A stretch of DNA of 64,000 nucleotides from CAZGRP01 sp964527995. Lineage in GTDB: Bacteria > Zhuqueibacterota > Zhuqueibacteria > Oceanimicrobiales > CAZGRP01. Position 1 is the first letter of the stretch; the number at the start of each line of letters is the position of its first letter. Shown here one piece after another: positions 25,463 through 34,301 of the stretch. The position numbers and the translations under genes were made by a program. Location: NCBI GenBank assembly GCA_964527995.1, contig CAZGRP010000013.1:1-64000 (forward strand), read 5' to 3'. The notes under the pieces were generated by a model. The model was not told where the DNA came from, made no database searches, and worked only from the letters and a program-made list of their open reading frames with translations.

Positions 25463-26779
25463 ATGAGCGACAAAGTTCATGACGCAGTGAGCGGGAGTAT
25501 ATGGGCTATCCTGTTTGCAGCAACTTTCTTCCTGCTTATCAGCGGAGCCCCGGCCTGGGCTGGAGAGCCGGCGCGGAACAACGCTACGGAAGACGACGCC
25601 TGTATCCAGTGCCACAGCAAGCCCGAAGTCACGCCGCTTCAGGTTGCTGACTGGAAGCAAAGCAAACATGCCGAGCAGGGGGTCTCCTGCGACGCCTGCC
25701 ATGGTGACGCCCACAAGACCATGACGGACTGGCAGAAAGCGACCTTGCCGACGCCTGCGGTGTGCGGCGAGTGCCATGAGGAGCGTGTGGCGCAATTCAA
25801 GCGCGGCAAACACGCCGCTGCCTGGGCCGCGATGAAAGCGATGCCGGCCACCCACTATCAGCCCATGGAACTCATCGCCGGCATGAAAGGGTGCGGCGGA
25901 TGCCACAAGATCGGGCTCAAATCAGAAGAGGAGATGAAACAACTCAAGGCGCAGGGACTGCGACATGGGGTGGCTTCGTGCGATGCCTGCCACACGCGGC
26001 ACACCTTCTCCGTGGCCGAGGCGAGCGAACCCGAGGCTTGCGCCACCTGCCACATGGGCTTCGACCATCCGCAGTGGGAGATGTGGTCCAATTCGAAGCA
26101 CGGTGTCCGCTACAAGCTGAAGCGCCTGGGTGTCTTGCCCAAAGATGCGCCTGCGCCGAAGTGCCAGACCTGCCACATGCCCGACGGCGATCATGAAGTG
26201 CGTACGGCATGGGGCTTCCTGGCCGTACGGCTTCCTATGCCAGAGGACAAACAGTGGGCCCAGGATCGCACGACGATTCTCAAAGGATTGGGTGTCCTCG
26301 ATCCCAGCGGCAAGCCGACCGCCCGTCTTGAGGCCGTGAAGGCTGCCGATGTGGCTCGACTGGATCAGCCCTCCTGGGAGAAAGAACGCAACAAGATGCT
26401 GGCGGTATGCTCGCAGTGCCACTCCGAGCCTTTCGCCAAGGGTGAGTTGGAAAAGAGTGATCAGATCATCAAACATGCCGACCGCTTGCTGGCCGAAGCT
26501 ATAGAGATTGTTGCCGGCCTCTACCGCGACGGCATTCTCAAGAAACCTGAGAACTACTCCTACGCCTATCCTGATCTCTTGACGTTTCACGAGGCGATGA
26601 CGCCGATCGAGCAGAAGCTCTTCGAGATGTTTCTGGAGCATCGCATGCGGGCTTTCCAGGGCAGCTTCCACGCCAACCCCGACTACGCTCTCTGGTACGG
26701 CTGGGCCGCCATGCGAACCGACCTGACGGAGATCAAGGCGATGGCCGAGGAGCTGCGGGAAAAGGCAGAAAGTCGGTAG
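25463..26779 (+). CDS. Octaheme hydroxylamine oxidoreductase (HAO)-like cytochrome
   Basis: 438 aa, exported (signal peptide ends PAWA). Eight CxxCH sites (CIQCH, CDACH, CGECH, CGGCH, CDACH, CATCH, CQTCH, CSQCH) and the family block GFDHPQWEMWSNSKHG place it in the HAO family. Family members oxidise hydroxylamine or hydrazine, or reduce nitrite or hydroxylamine, depending on a C-terminal Tyr that cross-links heme 4. The C-terminal part has YALWYGW, but whether a cross-linking Tyr is present needs a structural alignment. Two c554-like proteins, the classic HAO partners, lie elsewhere in the window (15229, 51378). The direction of the reaction is unknown. Confidence 0.87.
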   Translation: MSDKVHDAVSGSIWAILFAATFFLLISGAPAWAGEPARNNATEDDACIQCHSKPEVTPLQVADWKQSKHAEQGVSCDACHGDAHKTMTDWQKATLPTPAVCGECHEERVAQFKRGKHAAAWAAMKAMPATHYQPMELIAGMKGCGGCHKIGLKSEEEMKQLKAQGLRHGVASCDACHTRHTFSVAEASEPEACATCHMGFDHPQWEMWSNSKHGVRYKLKRLGVLPKDAPAPKCQTCHMPDGDHEVRTAWGFLAVRLPMPEDKQWAQDRTTILKGLGVLDPSGKPTARLEAVKAADVARLDQPSWEKERNKMLAVCSQCHSEPFAKGELEKSDQIIKHADRLLAEAIEIVAGLYRDGILKKPENYSYAYPDLLTFHEAMTPIEQKLFEMFLEHRMRAFQGSFHANPDYALWYGWAAMRTDLTEIKAMAEELREKAESR

Positions 26780-27105
26780 TGCTCAAGGTGTAGCATGCCT
26801 GGGGGAAAGTGCAGGAGGCTGTCATGCATGGACGTACGGACCTTCGCATTTGGCCGCCTGAGGTTCTGCCAGCTTTTCCTGCGGGTGGAGGCGCCCCCTG
26901 TGAGCTGCGCTCGCCAAAGCGATGGAGGCGAGTGCAGCCGCCAGGGGGCTTCTCACTTATGGGAAAGGAGGCTTCGTTTTTTCCCAGAGTTGAAAGCGAT
27001 CACTACAAAATGTAGCCCAGGAGGATGGAACCATAACGTATACAACTACTTAAAAAACAATGAGTGTCAACTTCGGGGGCTGATCGATGCATCTGGGGCG
27101 GCGTC
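26780..27105. other. Gene-free leader region of the bc-type cluster
   Basis: The stretch between the HAO-like gene and 27297 (517 bp) holds the sigma-54-like promoter at 27106 and, about 90 bp upstream of it, the dyad CTACA-AAA-TGTAG (about 27003-27015), a possible activator site. No reading frame here looks coding. Confidence 0.45.
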
Positions 27106-27120
27106 TGGTACACTGCTTGC
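27106..27120 (+). promoter_or_regulatory. Candidate sigma-54 promoter for the 18-heme/bc-type operon
   Basis: TGGTACACTGCTTGC followed by A: GG at -24 and GC at -12 with the correct spacing, and most consensus bases kept. Transcription would start near 27132, giving a leader of about 165 nt before 27297. Confidence 0.58.
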
Positions 27121-27296
27121 AAGGCGAACAGCGGTTTGCGGATTCCTGGCGGAAAATTGACCGCCTTCACAGATTCGCGAACCTGAGGGGCAGGGGCCGG
27201 CATTTGTTCTCTCCCTGTACTCCCCGATTCGACAAATCCATTCGAGCTGACACGACATCGTGATCCCTCTGGTGGACGCCGAGTGACCTCAACCTG

Positions 27297-29288
27297 ATGA
27301 GAAGGAAAGCACAGATAGCGCTCTTTGGCGCGGCAGGTGGTTTTTTCCTTTTGGTGATCCTGTTCGTCGGTGCTGCGGAGTACACGTCCCGACCGCAGTT
27401 CTGTCCGACATGCCACTACATGCGGCCCTTTTACGAGGGCTGGAAACAGTCATCGCACAGCAACGTGCCGTGCATGAAGTGCCACTACCCACCGGGACTG
27501 CAGGGCACGCTGCGCGCCAAGGTCGAAGGGTTGTTGCAGGTCGGCAGGTACCTGACGCAGGCGTACAAGAAGTCGAAGCCATGGGCCGAGATCCCCGATG
27601 AGTCCTGTCTGCAGTCGGGGTGTCACGAGACTCGGCTCCTCCACGGTCAGGTGATATTCAAGACCGTCAAGTTCAATCACCGCCCTCACCTGACGCAGCT
27701 GCGGCGGAACAAGAAGTTGCGGTGCACGAGCTGCCACTCGCAAATCGTCCAGGGCGCCCACATCACCGTCACCGAGACGACCTGCTTCATCTGCCATTTC
27801 AAGGGCGATCACCAGGCGCTGGAGACCGCCAAGTGCACCCTCTGCCACGACCCGCCGGTGCGCACCAGCGACGGTGACAAGGTGCCGTACGACCACACGA
27901 AGGTGCTCGAGCGCGGCCTCAAGTGCCAGCGCTGCCATGGCGAGATGGTCGTCGGAGATGCGGCGGTTCCGAAGGAACGCTGCTTTACCTGTCACTGGGA
28001 AGAGGACCGGCTGCGCCGCTACGGCGAGACCGAATTTCTCCACAAGCGGCACGTGACCGATCGGAAAGTGGAATGCAACCAGTGTCATCTGGAAATCCAG
28101 CACAAACGACCGAGCCCCGAGCGAGCCTACACCGCCCTCGACTGCCGCACCTGCCACGACCAGTTTCACCAAGCCCAGGTGACGCTGTTCACAGGCAGGG
28201 GAGTGCCGGGGGCCAAACCGGTTCCGAATCCGATGTTTACCCGGGGACTGGGTTGCCAGGGCTGCCATGTGTTTCACGAGACCATCGAGGGGTTTGGAGA
28301 ATTTGGGCAGACTCTGGTCGCCAAACCACAGTCGTGCGAGCAGTGCCACGGCAAGGGGTTCGGTCGCTTGATGAGATTGTGGCAGAAGTCGAGCAACGAG
28401 AGGCTCAGCGAACTGTATCGCATCTACCAGAGGGTGGAGAAGCAACTGCGCGAGCTGTCCACCAATGCCAAGTTCAGCAAAGCGCAATCGCTGCTGGCAG
28501 AGGCCAAGGACTATCTGGATCTCGTGAAGCACGGGCGCAGTATCCACAATGTTCAATATGCAAACGAGCTCTTTGACCTGGCCTATGCCAAGATGCAGAA
28601 GGCTCTGGTGTTGGTTGGAGCCGCAAGCAGACTGCCTCCGTTGCGCTCGTCTCGTGCCGTGGTGCCGTCGGCCTGCGCCACCTGCCACACCGGCATCGAG
28701 GAGATCGAGGTCCCCGTCTTTGGCATCAAGTATTCGCACAAACCCCACCTCACCATCGGCAGGCTGAAATGCAGCACCTGCCACTCGAACGAGCGCAGAC
28801 ACGGGGAGCTCATCATCACCCGGGAGAAGTGCCTGGAGTGCCATCACACCAAGCTGGAAGAAAAGTGTGAGACGTGCCACCGGACGCAGATGCAGGTCTT
28901 TAGCGGCCAGGTGAAGTTCACGCAGGAGGTCAGCCCCGACGTCATGTTCGAGGCTGAGATCGACTGTGAAGGTTGCCACCGCTCGGACGAGGGTCAGATC
29001 GTTCGTCCAAACGCGCAGACATGCGCGAACTGCCACGATCCCGGGTATGGGGACATTCTGGGCGACTGGCAGTCGAGCACCCAGGAAGCTTTGGAGGCGT
29101 TGCGCTCGGCCCTGAAACAGTTCCCGACCGCAGGCCTGACCCCGGAGCAGGAGGCGGCGGCTGAAGAGGCGCGGCGAGTCATTCGTCTCGTTGAGCAGGA
29201 TGGCAGTCGCGGGGTTCACAATTATGAGCTAATCGAAAGCTTGCTGTCGGGGGCGCAGGAAAAGATCAACAAAGCCCTGTCGAAGTGA
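27297..29288 (+). CDS. 18-heme c-type cytochrome with NapC/NrfH-like N-terminus
   Basis: 663 aa. An N-terminal membrane helix (about 8-28) is followed at once by CPTCHYMRPFYEGWKQSSH and CMKCHYPPG, the pattern of NapC/NrfH quinol-oxidising anchors. A further 16 heme sites follow (15 CxxCH and one CX4CH, CLQSGCH), interrupted by a heme-free helical segment (about residues 360-450) and ending with a second heme-free helix (EALEALRSAL...QEAAAEEARR). It looks like a NapC-type anchor joined to a long two-part heme wire. It starts the operon with the Rieske protein (64 bp), cytochrome b and the 9-heme cytochrome. The ribosome site is weak. Confidence 0.9.
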   Translation: MRRKAQIALFGAAGGFFLLVILFVGAAEYTSRPQFCPTCHYMRPFYEGWKQSSHSNVPCMKCHYPPGLQGTLRAKVEGLLQVGRYLTQAYKKSKPWAEIPDESCLQSGCHETRLLHGQVIFKTVKFNHRPHLTQLRRNKKLRCTSCHSQIVQGAHITVTETTCFICHFKGDHQALETAKCTLCHDPPVRTSDGDKVPYDHTKVLERGLKCQRCHGEMVVGDAAVPKERCFTCHWEEDRLRRYGETEFLHKRHVTDRKVECNQCHLEIQHKRPSPERAYTALDCRTCHDQFHQAQVTLFTGRGVPGAKPVPNPMFTRGLGCQGCHVFHETIEGFGEFGQTLVAKPQSCEQCHGKGFGRLMRLWQKSSNERLSELYRIYQRVEKQLRELSTNAKFSKAQSLLAEAKDYLDLVKHGRSIHNVQYANELFDLAYAKMQKALVLVGAASRLPPLRSSRAVVPSACATCHTGIEEIEVPVFGIKYSHKPHLTIGRLKCSTCHSNERRHGELIITREKCLECHHTKLEEKCETCHRTQMQVFSGQVKFTQEVSPDVMFEAEIDCEGCHRSDEGQIVRPNAQTCANCHDPGYGDILGDWQSSTQEALEALRSALKQFPTAGLTPEQEAAAEEARRVIRLVEQDGSRGVHNYELIESLLSGAQEKINKALSK

Positions 29289-29352
29289 GAATTCTTACGA
29301 TTCAATCAGGTCTACGTCTTTCTTACCACAAGACAAACAGGAGAGGTAACCT

Positions 29353-29844
29353 ATGACTTTGAAGCAAACATCGAGAGAACATGGGGAGAATCGCACCAGG
29401 CATGAAGGTGGAGAAGGTGTGCCCCGGCGTACGTTCGTGGGTGCAATTCTGGGCAGCGGCCTTGTCGCGACACTGGCATCCATCCTCTACCCGATCCTCA
29501 ACTTCATCATGCCTCCGGAACAGGAGGAGGCGGTGCAGACCAGTGTCGTTGCTGCCAAGGTGGGGGAGCTGGCGCCAAACAGCGGCAAAGTTTTCCGCTT
29601 CGGCTCCAAGCCAGCCATATTGATTCACACCCCTTCCGGGGAGTATCGCGCCTTTTCTGCTGTCTGCACTCATCTGCAGTGCACTGTCCAGTACCGGCCC
29701 GACTTCAAGCATATCTGGTGCGCCTGCCACAACGGCCACTATGACCTGACGGGTAAGAACATTGCAGGTCCGCCACCTCGCCCGCTGCCAGCCTATAAGG
29801 TCGATATTCGGGGTGAGGATATCATCGTGTCCCGTACTGCATGA
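29353..29844 (+). CDS. Rieske iron-sulfur protein of a bc-type complex
   Basis: 163 aa. A twin-arginine-like start (PRRTFVGAILGSG) and one membrane helix (about 30-55) anchor the periplasmic Rieske domain. The [2Fe-2S] ligands are in CTHLQC and CACHNGHYD, the form usual for menaquinol or b6f-type complexes. It takes one electron from quinol at the Qo site and passes it to a cytochrome c. It is followed after 22 bp by cytochrome b; the usual cytochrome c1 is missing and the 9-heme protein at 31129 probably replaces it. Confidence 0.95.
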   Translation: MTLKQTSREHGENRTRHEGGEGVPRRTFVGAILGSGLVATLASILYPILNFIMPPEQEEAVQTSVVAAKVGELAPNSGKVFRFGSKPAILIHTPSGEYRAFSAVCTHLQCTVQYRPDFKHIWCACHNGHYDLTGKNIAGPPPRPLPAYKVDIRGEDIIVSRTA

Positions 29845-29866
29845 TCACGCAAGGTAGGGAGAGGCT

Positions 29867-31030
29867 ATGGAGAGACCATTGGAAACGAAACCTGGAGGTA
29901 CGGTAAGCAACCTGGAACCGGGGACTGTTGTCCGAAAAGAGCCCGGGCCAGGCGAAAGCCGCATCGTCGCCTGGCTGCGGGAACGGTACGACTTGGGTAG
30001 CATCGAGAAGTTCATACAAAAGAAGCAGGTGCCGCTGCACCGCCACACCATATGGTACTATTTCGGCGGCATCACCCTTTTCTTTTTCATCATCCAGGTC
30101 GTGACCGGAATCCTTCTGCTGCTTTACTACCGGCCGGCGCCGCAGTCAGCTTTCGAGAGCGTGCAGTTCATCATGACCAGAGTACGCTTCGGCTGGCTCG
30201 TGCGGTCCATTCACAGCTGGTCGGCCAACCTGATGATCGCGGCGGCCTTTATCCACATGTTCAGCGTCTTTTTTCTGAAGGCCTACCGGAAGCCGCGTGA
30301 GCTCACCTGGGTGAGCGGTGCCGTGCTGCTGATGCTGGCACTGGGTTTCGGTTTCTCGGGTTACCTGTTACCGTGGAACACGCTGTCGTTCTTCGCCACC
30401 AAAGTGGGGACAGAGATCGTCGGTGTCGTTCCCGTCGTTGGCAGGTTCCTGTTACGGTTTCTGCGTGGCGGAGAGGATGTCACTGGTGCCACGCTGACCC
30501 GATTCTTCGGCATCCATGTCGCCTGGCTTCCCCTGTTCACGAGTTTCATTCTGTTGTTCCACCTCCTTGTTGTGCAGATCCAGGGGATGAGTGTGCCGAT
30601 CAGCATCGAGCGCGAGGGCAAGCCGTTGCGAACGATGCCGTTCTTCCCGAACTTTCTTCTGCGCGATTTTCTCGGCTGGATCCTGGCGCTGGGTTGCCTG
30701 GCAGCCATTGCGGCGCTATATCCCTGGGAGCTGGGCGTGAAGGCGGATCCGTTTTTGCCGGCGCCGGCTGGTATCCGGCCTGAGTGGTACTTCGTTTTTA
30801 TGTTCCAGACCCTGAAATTCATTCCGGCAAAAATCCTCTTCATGGACGGCGAGGTGCTCGGTGTACTGGCATTTGGCGTCGCCGGGTTGCTTCTCGTCCT
30901 GGTGCCTTTTCTCGATCGGCGAGCGAGCCGTGGTCAGACGAGCAAGGCTTTTACAGCGATCGGCATTTTCGCTTTTGTTTACATCATCGTGATGACACTC
31001 ATCTCCTACACGATGCCGCAGACATTCTAG
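29867..31030 (+). CDS. Cytochrome b subunit of the bc-type complex
   Basis: 387 aa, one chain holding both the b6-like N-terminal half (four helices) and the subunit-IV-like C-terminal half (three to four helices). Visible landmarks: the SIHSWSANLM and FGIHVAWLP heme-ligand helices, GYLLPWN, and the Qo-site PEWYF motif (PEWYFVFMFQTLKF). It oxidises menaquinol and reduces it at the Qi site. A hydrophilic N-terminal extension of about 50 residues is present. It lies between the Rieske and 9-heme genes with short gaps, so the complex is encoded as Rieske-cytochrome b-multiheme c. Confidence 0.95.
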   Translation: MERPLETKPGGTVSNLEPGTVVRKEPGPGESRIVAWLRERYDLGSIEKFIQKKQVPLHRHTIWYYFGGITLFFFIIQVVTGILLLLYYRPAPQSAFESVQFIMTRVRFGWLVRSIHSWSANLMIAAAFIHMFSVFFLKAYRKPRELTWVSGAVLLMLALGFGFSGYLLPWNTLSFFATKVGTEIVGVVPVVGRFLLRFLRGGEDVTGATLTRFFGIHVAWLPLFTSFILLFHLLVVQIQGMSVPISIEREGKPLRTMPFFPNFLLRDFLGWILALGCLAAIAALYPWELGVKADPFLPAPAGIRPEWYFVFMFQTLKFIPAKILFMDGEVLGVLAFGVAGLLLVLVPFLDRRASRGQTSKAFTAIGIFAFVYIIVMTLISYTMPQTF

Positions 31031-31128
31031 CAGTGACGGGCGATGCAGGGCAAACGTAAGCCCGCCGCGCGCGGAGCGGAGGGTCGGCATCGGAAGGAGC
31101 GCGCAATTCCAAACCTGAGGACCGGCAA

Positions 31129-32433
31129 ATGAAATTTCGCACTCTGTTGATATTCTGGATCGTTCCCCTTGTCATGGCGACTGTGCCGGCACTAGCCCAG
31201 GAGACACAGGAGCAGAAGAGTGCTGAGCAGGAGAACAGTTGTGTCTCCTGCCATCTCGATCTGGGAGATGAGCTGGCGGCGCCTGTGGAGGGGATGAAGA
31301 AAGACGTGCACGCCGAAAAGGGTCTATTATGTGCCGACTGCCACGGCGGCGATCCGAAAGCCGGGCTCGACGGCGACATGGAGGCAGCGATGAACCCGGC
31401 CAAGGGTTATGTCGGCGCTCCCGAACGCGCCGAAATCCCGGCGTTCTGCGCCCGCTGCCACAGCAACCCGAGCTACATGCGCAAGTATAATCCCCGGGTG
31501 CAGACGGATCAATACGAGAGATACAAAACCAGCATGCATGGCAAGCGCCTGGCGCGCGGCGACGACAAAGTGGCCACGTGCATCGACTGCCATGGCGTGC
31601 ACGGGATTCGCCCGGCGGACGATGCCCGCTCACCTGTCTATCCCATGAACATTCCGGAAACCTGTGGCCGTTGTCATGCCAATGCGGAGTATATGGCGCC
31701 TTACGGCATACCGACCAACCAGGTGGCGGCCTACAAGTCGAGTGTGCACGGCAAGACTCTTCTGGACAAGGGGGATCTGGCCGCGCCGGCCTGCAACGAC
31801 TGCCATGGCAACCACGGCGCCAATCCTCCGGGAGCTCCCTCGATCGCCTACATCTGCGGCCAGTGTCATCTCAACAACGCCGAGCTGTTCTTGAAGAGCC
31901 CGCACAAAGCCGCCTTCGACGAGCTCGGACTGCCCGAGTGCGAGACATGTCACGGCAATCATGCGATCAAGCCGCCGACCGATGACATGCTGGGAGCCGG
32001 ACCGCAGAGCGTGTGCACCGACTGCCACGAGCCGGACAGCAAGGGCTACCTGGCCGCCGTCACCATGCGCCTGGAAATCGACAAGCTGAAGGGTGTGATC
32101 ACTCAGGCCGACAGCCTCCTCAGCGTCGCGGAGCGAGCCGGAATGGAAGTGAGTGATCCGAAGTTTGAATTGAACGATGCAGATGATGCTTTGATCAAGG
32201 CTCGAACCGAAATCCACAGTCTGTCGGTGCAGCAGGTTCGCAAAGTGATCGCCGATGGCATGAAAAAGGCCAGCGATGCTCTGCTGGCAGGGCGCCAGGC
32301 ACTCAAAGATCTGCAGTTCCGCCGCAAGGGCCTGGCCATCTCGACGGTGTTCATCCTGCTGCTGGCGTGGGGTCTTTATCTGAAGATCAAGGATGTCGAC
32401 CGGAAGAAGATGATGTCCGGCGATTCGACCTGA
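31129..32433 (+). CDS. Nonaheme cytochrome c of the bc-type complex
   Basis: 434 aa with a signal peptide (ends PALAQ), nine CxxCH sites (CVSCH, CADCH, CARCH, CIDCH, CGRCH, CNDCH, CGQCH, CETCH, CTDCH), a heme-free helical segment (about 310-400), and a C-terminal membrane helix (FILLLAWGLYLKI). The layout matches the 11-heme protein at 15820. Its position 98 bp after cytochrome b makes it the likely electron acceptor in place of cytochrome c1. The stop is followed immediately by the start of the heme sensor kinase, linking regulation and complex. Confidence 0.92.
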   Translation: MKFRTLLIFWIVPLVMATVPALAQETQEQKSAEQENSCVSCHLDLGDELAAPVEGMKKDVHAEKGLLCADCHGGDPKAGLDGDMEAAMNPAKGYVGAPERAEIPAFCARCHSNPSYMRKYNPRVQTDQYERYKTSMHGKRLARGDDKVATCIDCHGVHGIRPADDARSPVYPMNIPETCGRCHANAEYMAPYGIPTNQVAAYKSSVHGKTLLDKGDLAAPACNDCHGNHGANPPGAPSIAYICGQCHLNNAELFLKSPHKAAFDELGLPECETCHGNHAIKPPTDDMLGAGPQSVCTDCHEPDSKGYLAAVTMRLEIDKLKGVITQADSLLSVAERAGMEVSDPKFELNDADDALIKARTEIHSLSVQQVRKVIADGMKKASDALLAGRQALKDLQFRRKGLAISTVFILLLAWGLYLKIKDVDRKKMMSGDST

Positions 32434-34296
32434 TTGGCTCGAAAGGGGCGCTCGAGCTCTGCTGTGAAAAAATTGGATGTCGCCGCAAAGATGAAGTGGA
32501 GCAGGCAACGACTCAGCGCATACCGTCGTGAAGTCTCGATTGTGGCCGTGACAACGGTCGTGATTGTGGCGACGCTCCTGATGGCCGTGCAGGTCTACCG
32601 CATAGCTGTCGGTGAGGTGAAGGAAAGGTACAAGCTGCTCACCGTCGATCTGGCGAGAGAGGCGGCGCTCGGCATGGAGGGGGTGGTCGATTTCCTATCG
32701 CGGGATCTGCTCTTGCTCTCGTCGATTCGGTTGCTTGAGGCGGGTCCCGCGCTGCCCGATCCAGCGGTGATGCAACTGCACGTGCGGGCTTTTATGCGCC
32801 AGGCAGAGGGTCTGGCGGTCAGCGGCATCACGGTGCTCGGACCGCAGGGGGAAATAAAGTACACCTCCGCCCCAGAAGACGCGCAGAAGTTGCGCATCGA
32901 CAAGGCGACCTGGGCCCGGCTACAGTTGCCGAGCTCGATCAACCAGGTGATCGCCGGCTCTGTGTACGAAGGCGCTGGCCAGGAGGATGGCGCCACGGGT
33001 TCGTTGAGGTTTCTGCTGGCAACACCTTTGAAAGGTTCTGCGGGCAAGAACGGTAGTGGCGGGGCGAAGGATGTGCTGGTCATTCACGTCAACCTGAGCG
33101 CGCTGATCGATCGCTTTCTCGGTCCGATCGGCTCCCGACCCGGGATCGAAGCCTGGCTCATTGCCGGGGACGGCACGTTGCTCTATCATCCGAGTCACCC
33201 CGAGATGATGTTCCGCAACGTCACCCAGCCACGCGAGGAGTGCCTGAAGTGTCACGTGGACTTCAATGCCCAGCGCGCCATGCTGTCCGCCGATCGTTGG
33301 GTGGGTACCTACCGCGCTGGCAACCGTGGTCTGCGTGTCGCTGCGACGCATCGCATCCACTTGGCCAACACGACCTGGACGGTGGTTGTCAGCTCGGCGA
33401 TGTCCGAGGTTCGTGTGCTTGCAGGGCATCGCTTCTGGCTGTTCTTCGTTCTTGTCGGCATCGGTGTGCTGGCTCCTGGTGTCGCTGCGGCGCTCTTGGT
33501 GAGAATCAGTCGCCAGCGTTCGCGCGCGGAGGCCGAAGCCCAGCAGTCGGAGGAGATGCGCCGCCTCGAGCAGCAGGTGAATCAGGCCGGTCGTCTGGCC
33601 ACCATCGGCGAGATGGTCGATTCCGTCGCGCATGAGGTGAACAACCCCGCCGCGGTCGCCCTGTCACGCTGCGATTACGTTCTCGAAGAGCTGGAGAACG
33701 GCGGCATGCCGGCCGAAGAGCTGCGGCAGGATTTGGCCACCGTCAAGAATCAGATCCAGCGGATCGTGGGCATCACCCAGCAGCTCTTGCGGTTCTCACG
33801 CCGGCTTCCCTACCAGCCACGCGCGGTGTCCATGCAGGAGGCGGTGCAGAATGCTCTCGATTTGCTCGGGCCCCGGCTGCGATCGCATTCTGTGGAAATC
33901 TCGACCGAAATGCCGCAGCAGTTGCCGCCGGTGTGGGGGGACCCGCAGCAGATCGAACAAGTCCTTATCAACCTGCTGCAGAACGCCGTCGACGCCATCG
34001 AAGACAAAGGGAGGATTCGGATTACGGCGGAGGAACGCCAGGCGGAGGGACGCCGTTTTGTCCTGATTGCTGTAGAGGACAGCGGCCGCGGCATTCCGCC
34101 GGCAGATCTCAGCCACATCTTCGAACCGTTTTTTACTACCAAAGCACAGGGAAAGGGTACCGGGCTTGGCCTGGCTATCTGTCACAGGATCTTGCGACGC
34201 CACGGTGGCAAGATCGAGGTTGATTCCAAGCCCGGCCGAGGAAGCCGGTTCACGGTATGGTTCCCTGTGCGCGGCGAAAACGGAGCCGGGGGATAG
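32434..34296 (+). CDS. Membrane sensor histidine kinase with a periplasmic CxxCH heme site
   Basis: 620 aa from a TTG touching the previous stop; GTG at 32464 or ATG at 32491 are alternative starts. Helix 1 (about 35-54) and helix 2 (about 332-356) frame a large periplasmic sensor domain that contains one c-type heme site, CLKCH (Cys270), so heme c is probably the sensing cofactor. The cytoplasmic part has HisKA with the phospho-His in DSVAHEVNNP (His400) and HATPase motifs (NAVDAIED, DSGRGIP, GTGLGLAI). No PAS or clear HAMP domain. Likely detects redox state or a gas ligand and phosphorylates the NtrC-type regulator at 34302. Confidence 0.88.
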   Translation: MARKGRSSSAVKKLDVAAKMKWSRQRLSAYRREVSIVAVTTVVIVATLLMAVQVYRIAVGEVKERYKLLTVDLAREAALGMEGVVDFLSRDLLLLSSIRLLEAGPALPDPAVMQLHVRAFMRQAEGLAVSGITVLGPQGEIKYTSAPEDAQKLRIDKATWARLQLPSSINQVIAGSVYEGAGQEDGATGSLRFLLATPLKGSAGKNGSGGAKDVLVIHVNLSALIDRFLGPIGSRPGIEAWLIAGDGTLLYHPSHPEMMFRNVTQPREECLKCHVDFNAQRAMLSADRWVGTYRAGNRGLRVAATHRIHLANTTWTVVVSSAMSEVRVLAGHRFWLFFVLVGIGVLAPGVAAALLVRISRQRSRAEAEAQQSEEMRRLEQQVNQAGRLATIGEMVDSVAHEVNNPAAVALSRCDYVLEELENGGMPAEELRQDLATVKNQIQRIVGITQQLLRFSRRLPYQPRAVSMQEAVQNALDLLGPRLRSHSVEISTEMPQQLPPVWGDPQQIEQVLINLLQNAVDAIEDKGRIRITAEERQAEGRRFVLIAVEDSGRGIPPADLSHIFEPFFTTKAQGKGTGLGLAICHRILRRHGGKIEVDSKPGRGSRFTVWFPVRGENGAGG

Positions 34297-34301
34297 GCGG
34301 C

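Noticed and set aside
26795..27160. 121-codon frame between the HAO-like and 18-heme genes
   Set aside because: No homology-like pattern, covers the promoter and dyad, and has no ribosome site.
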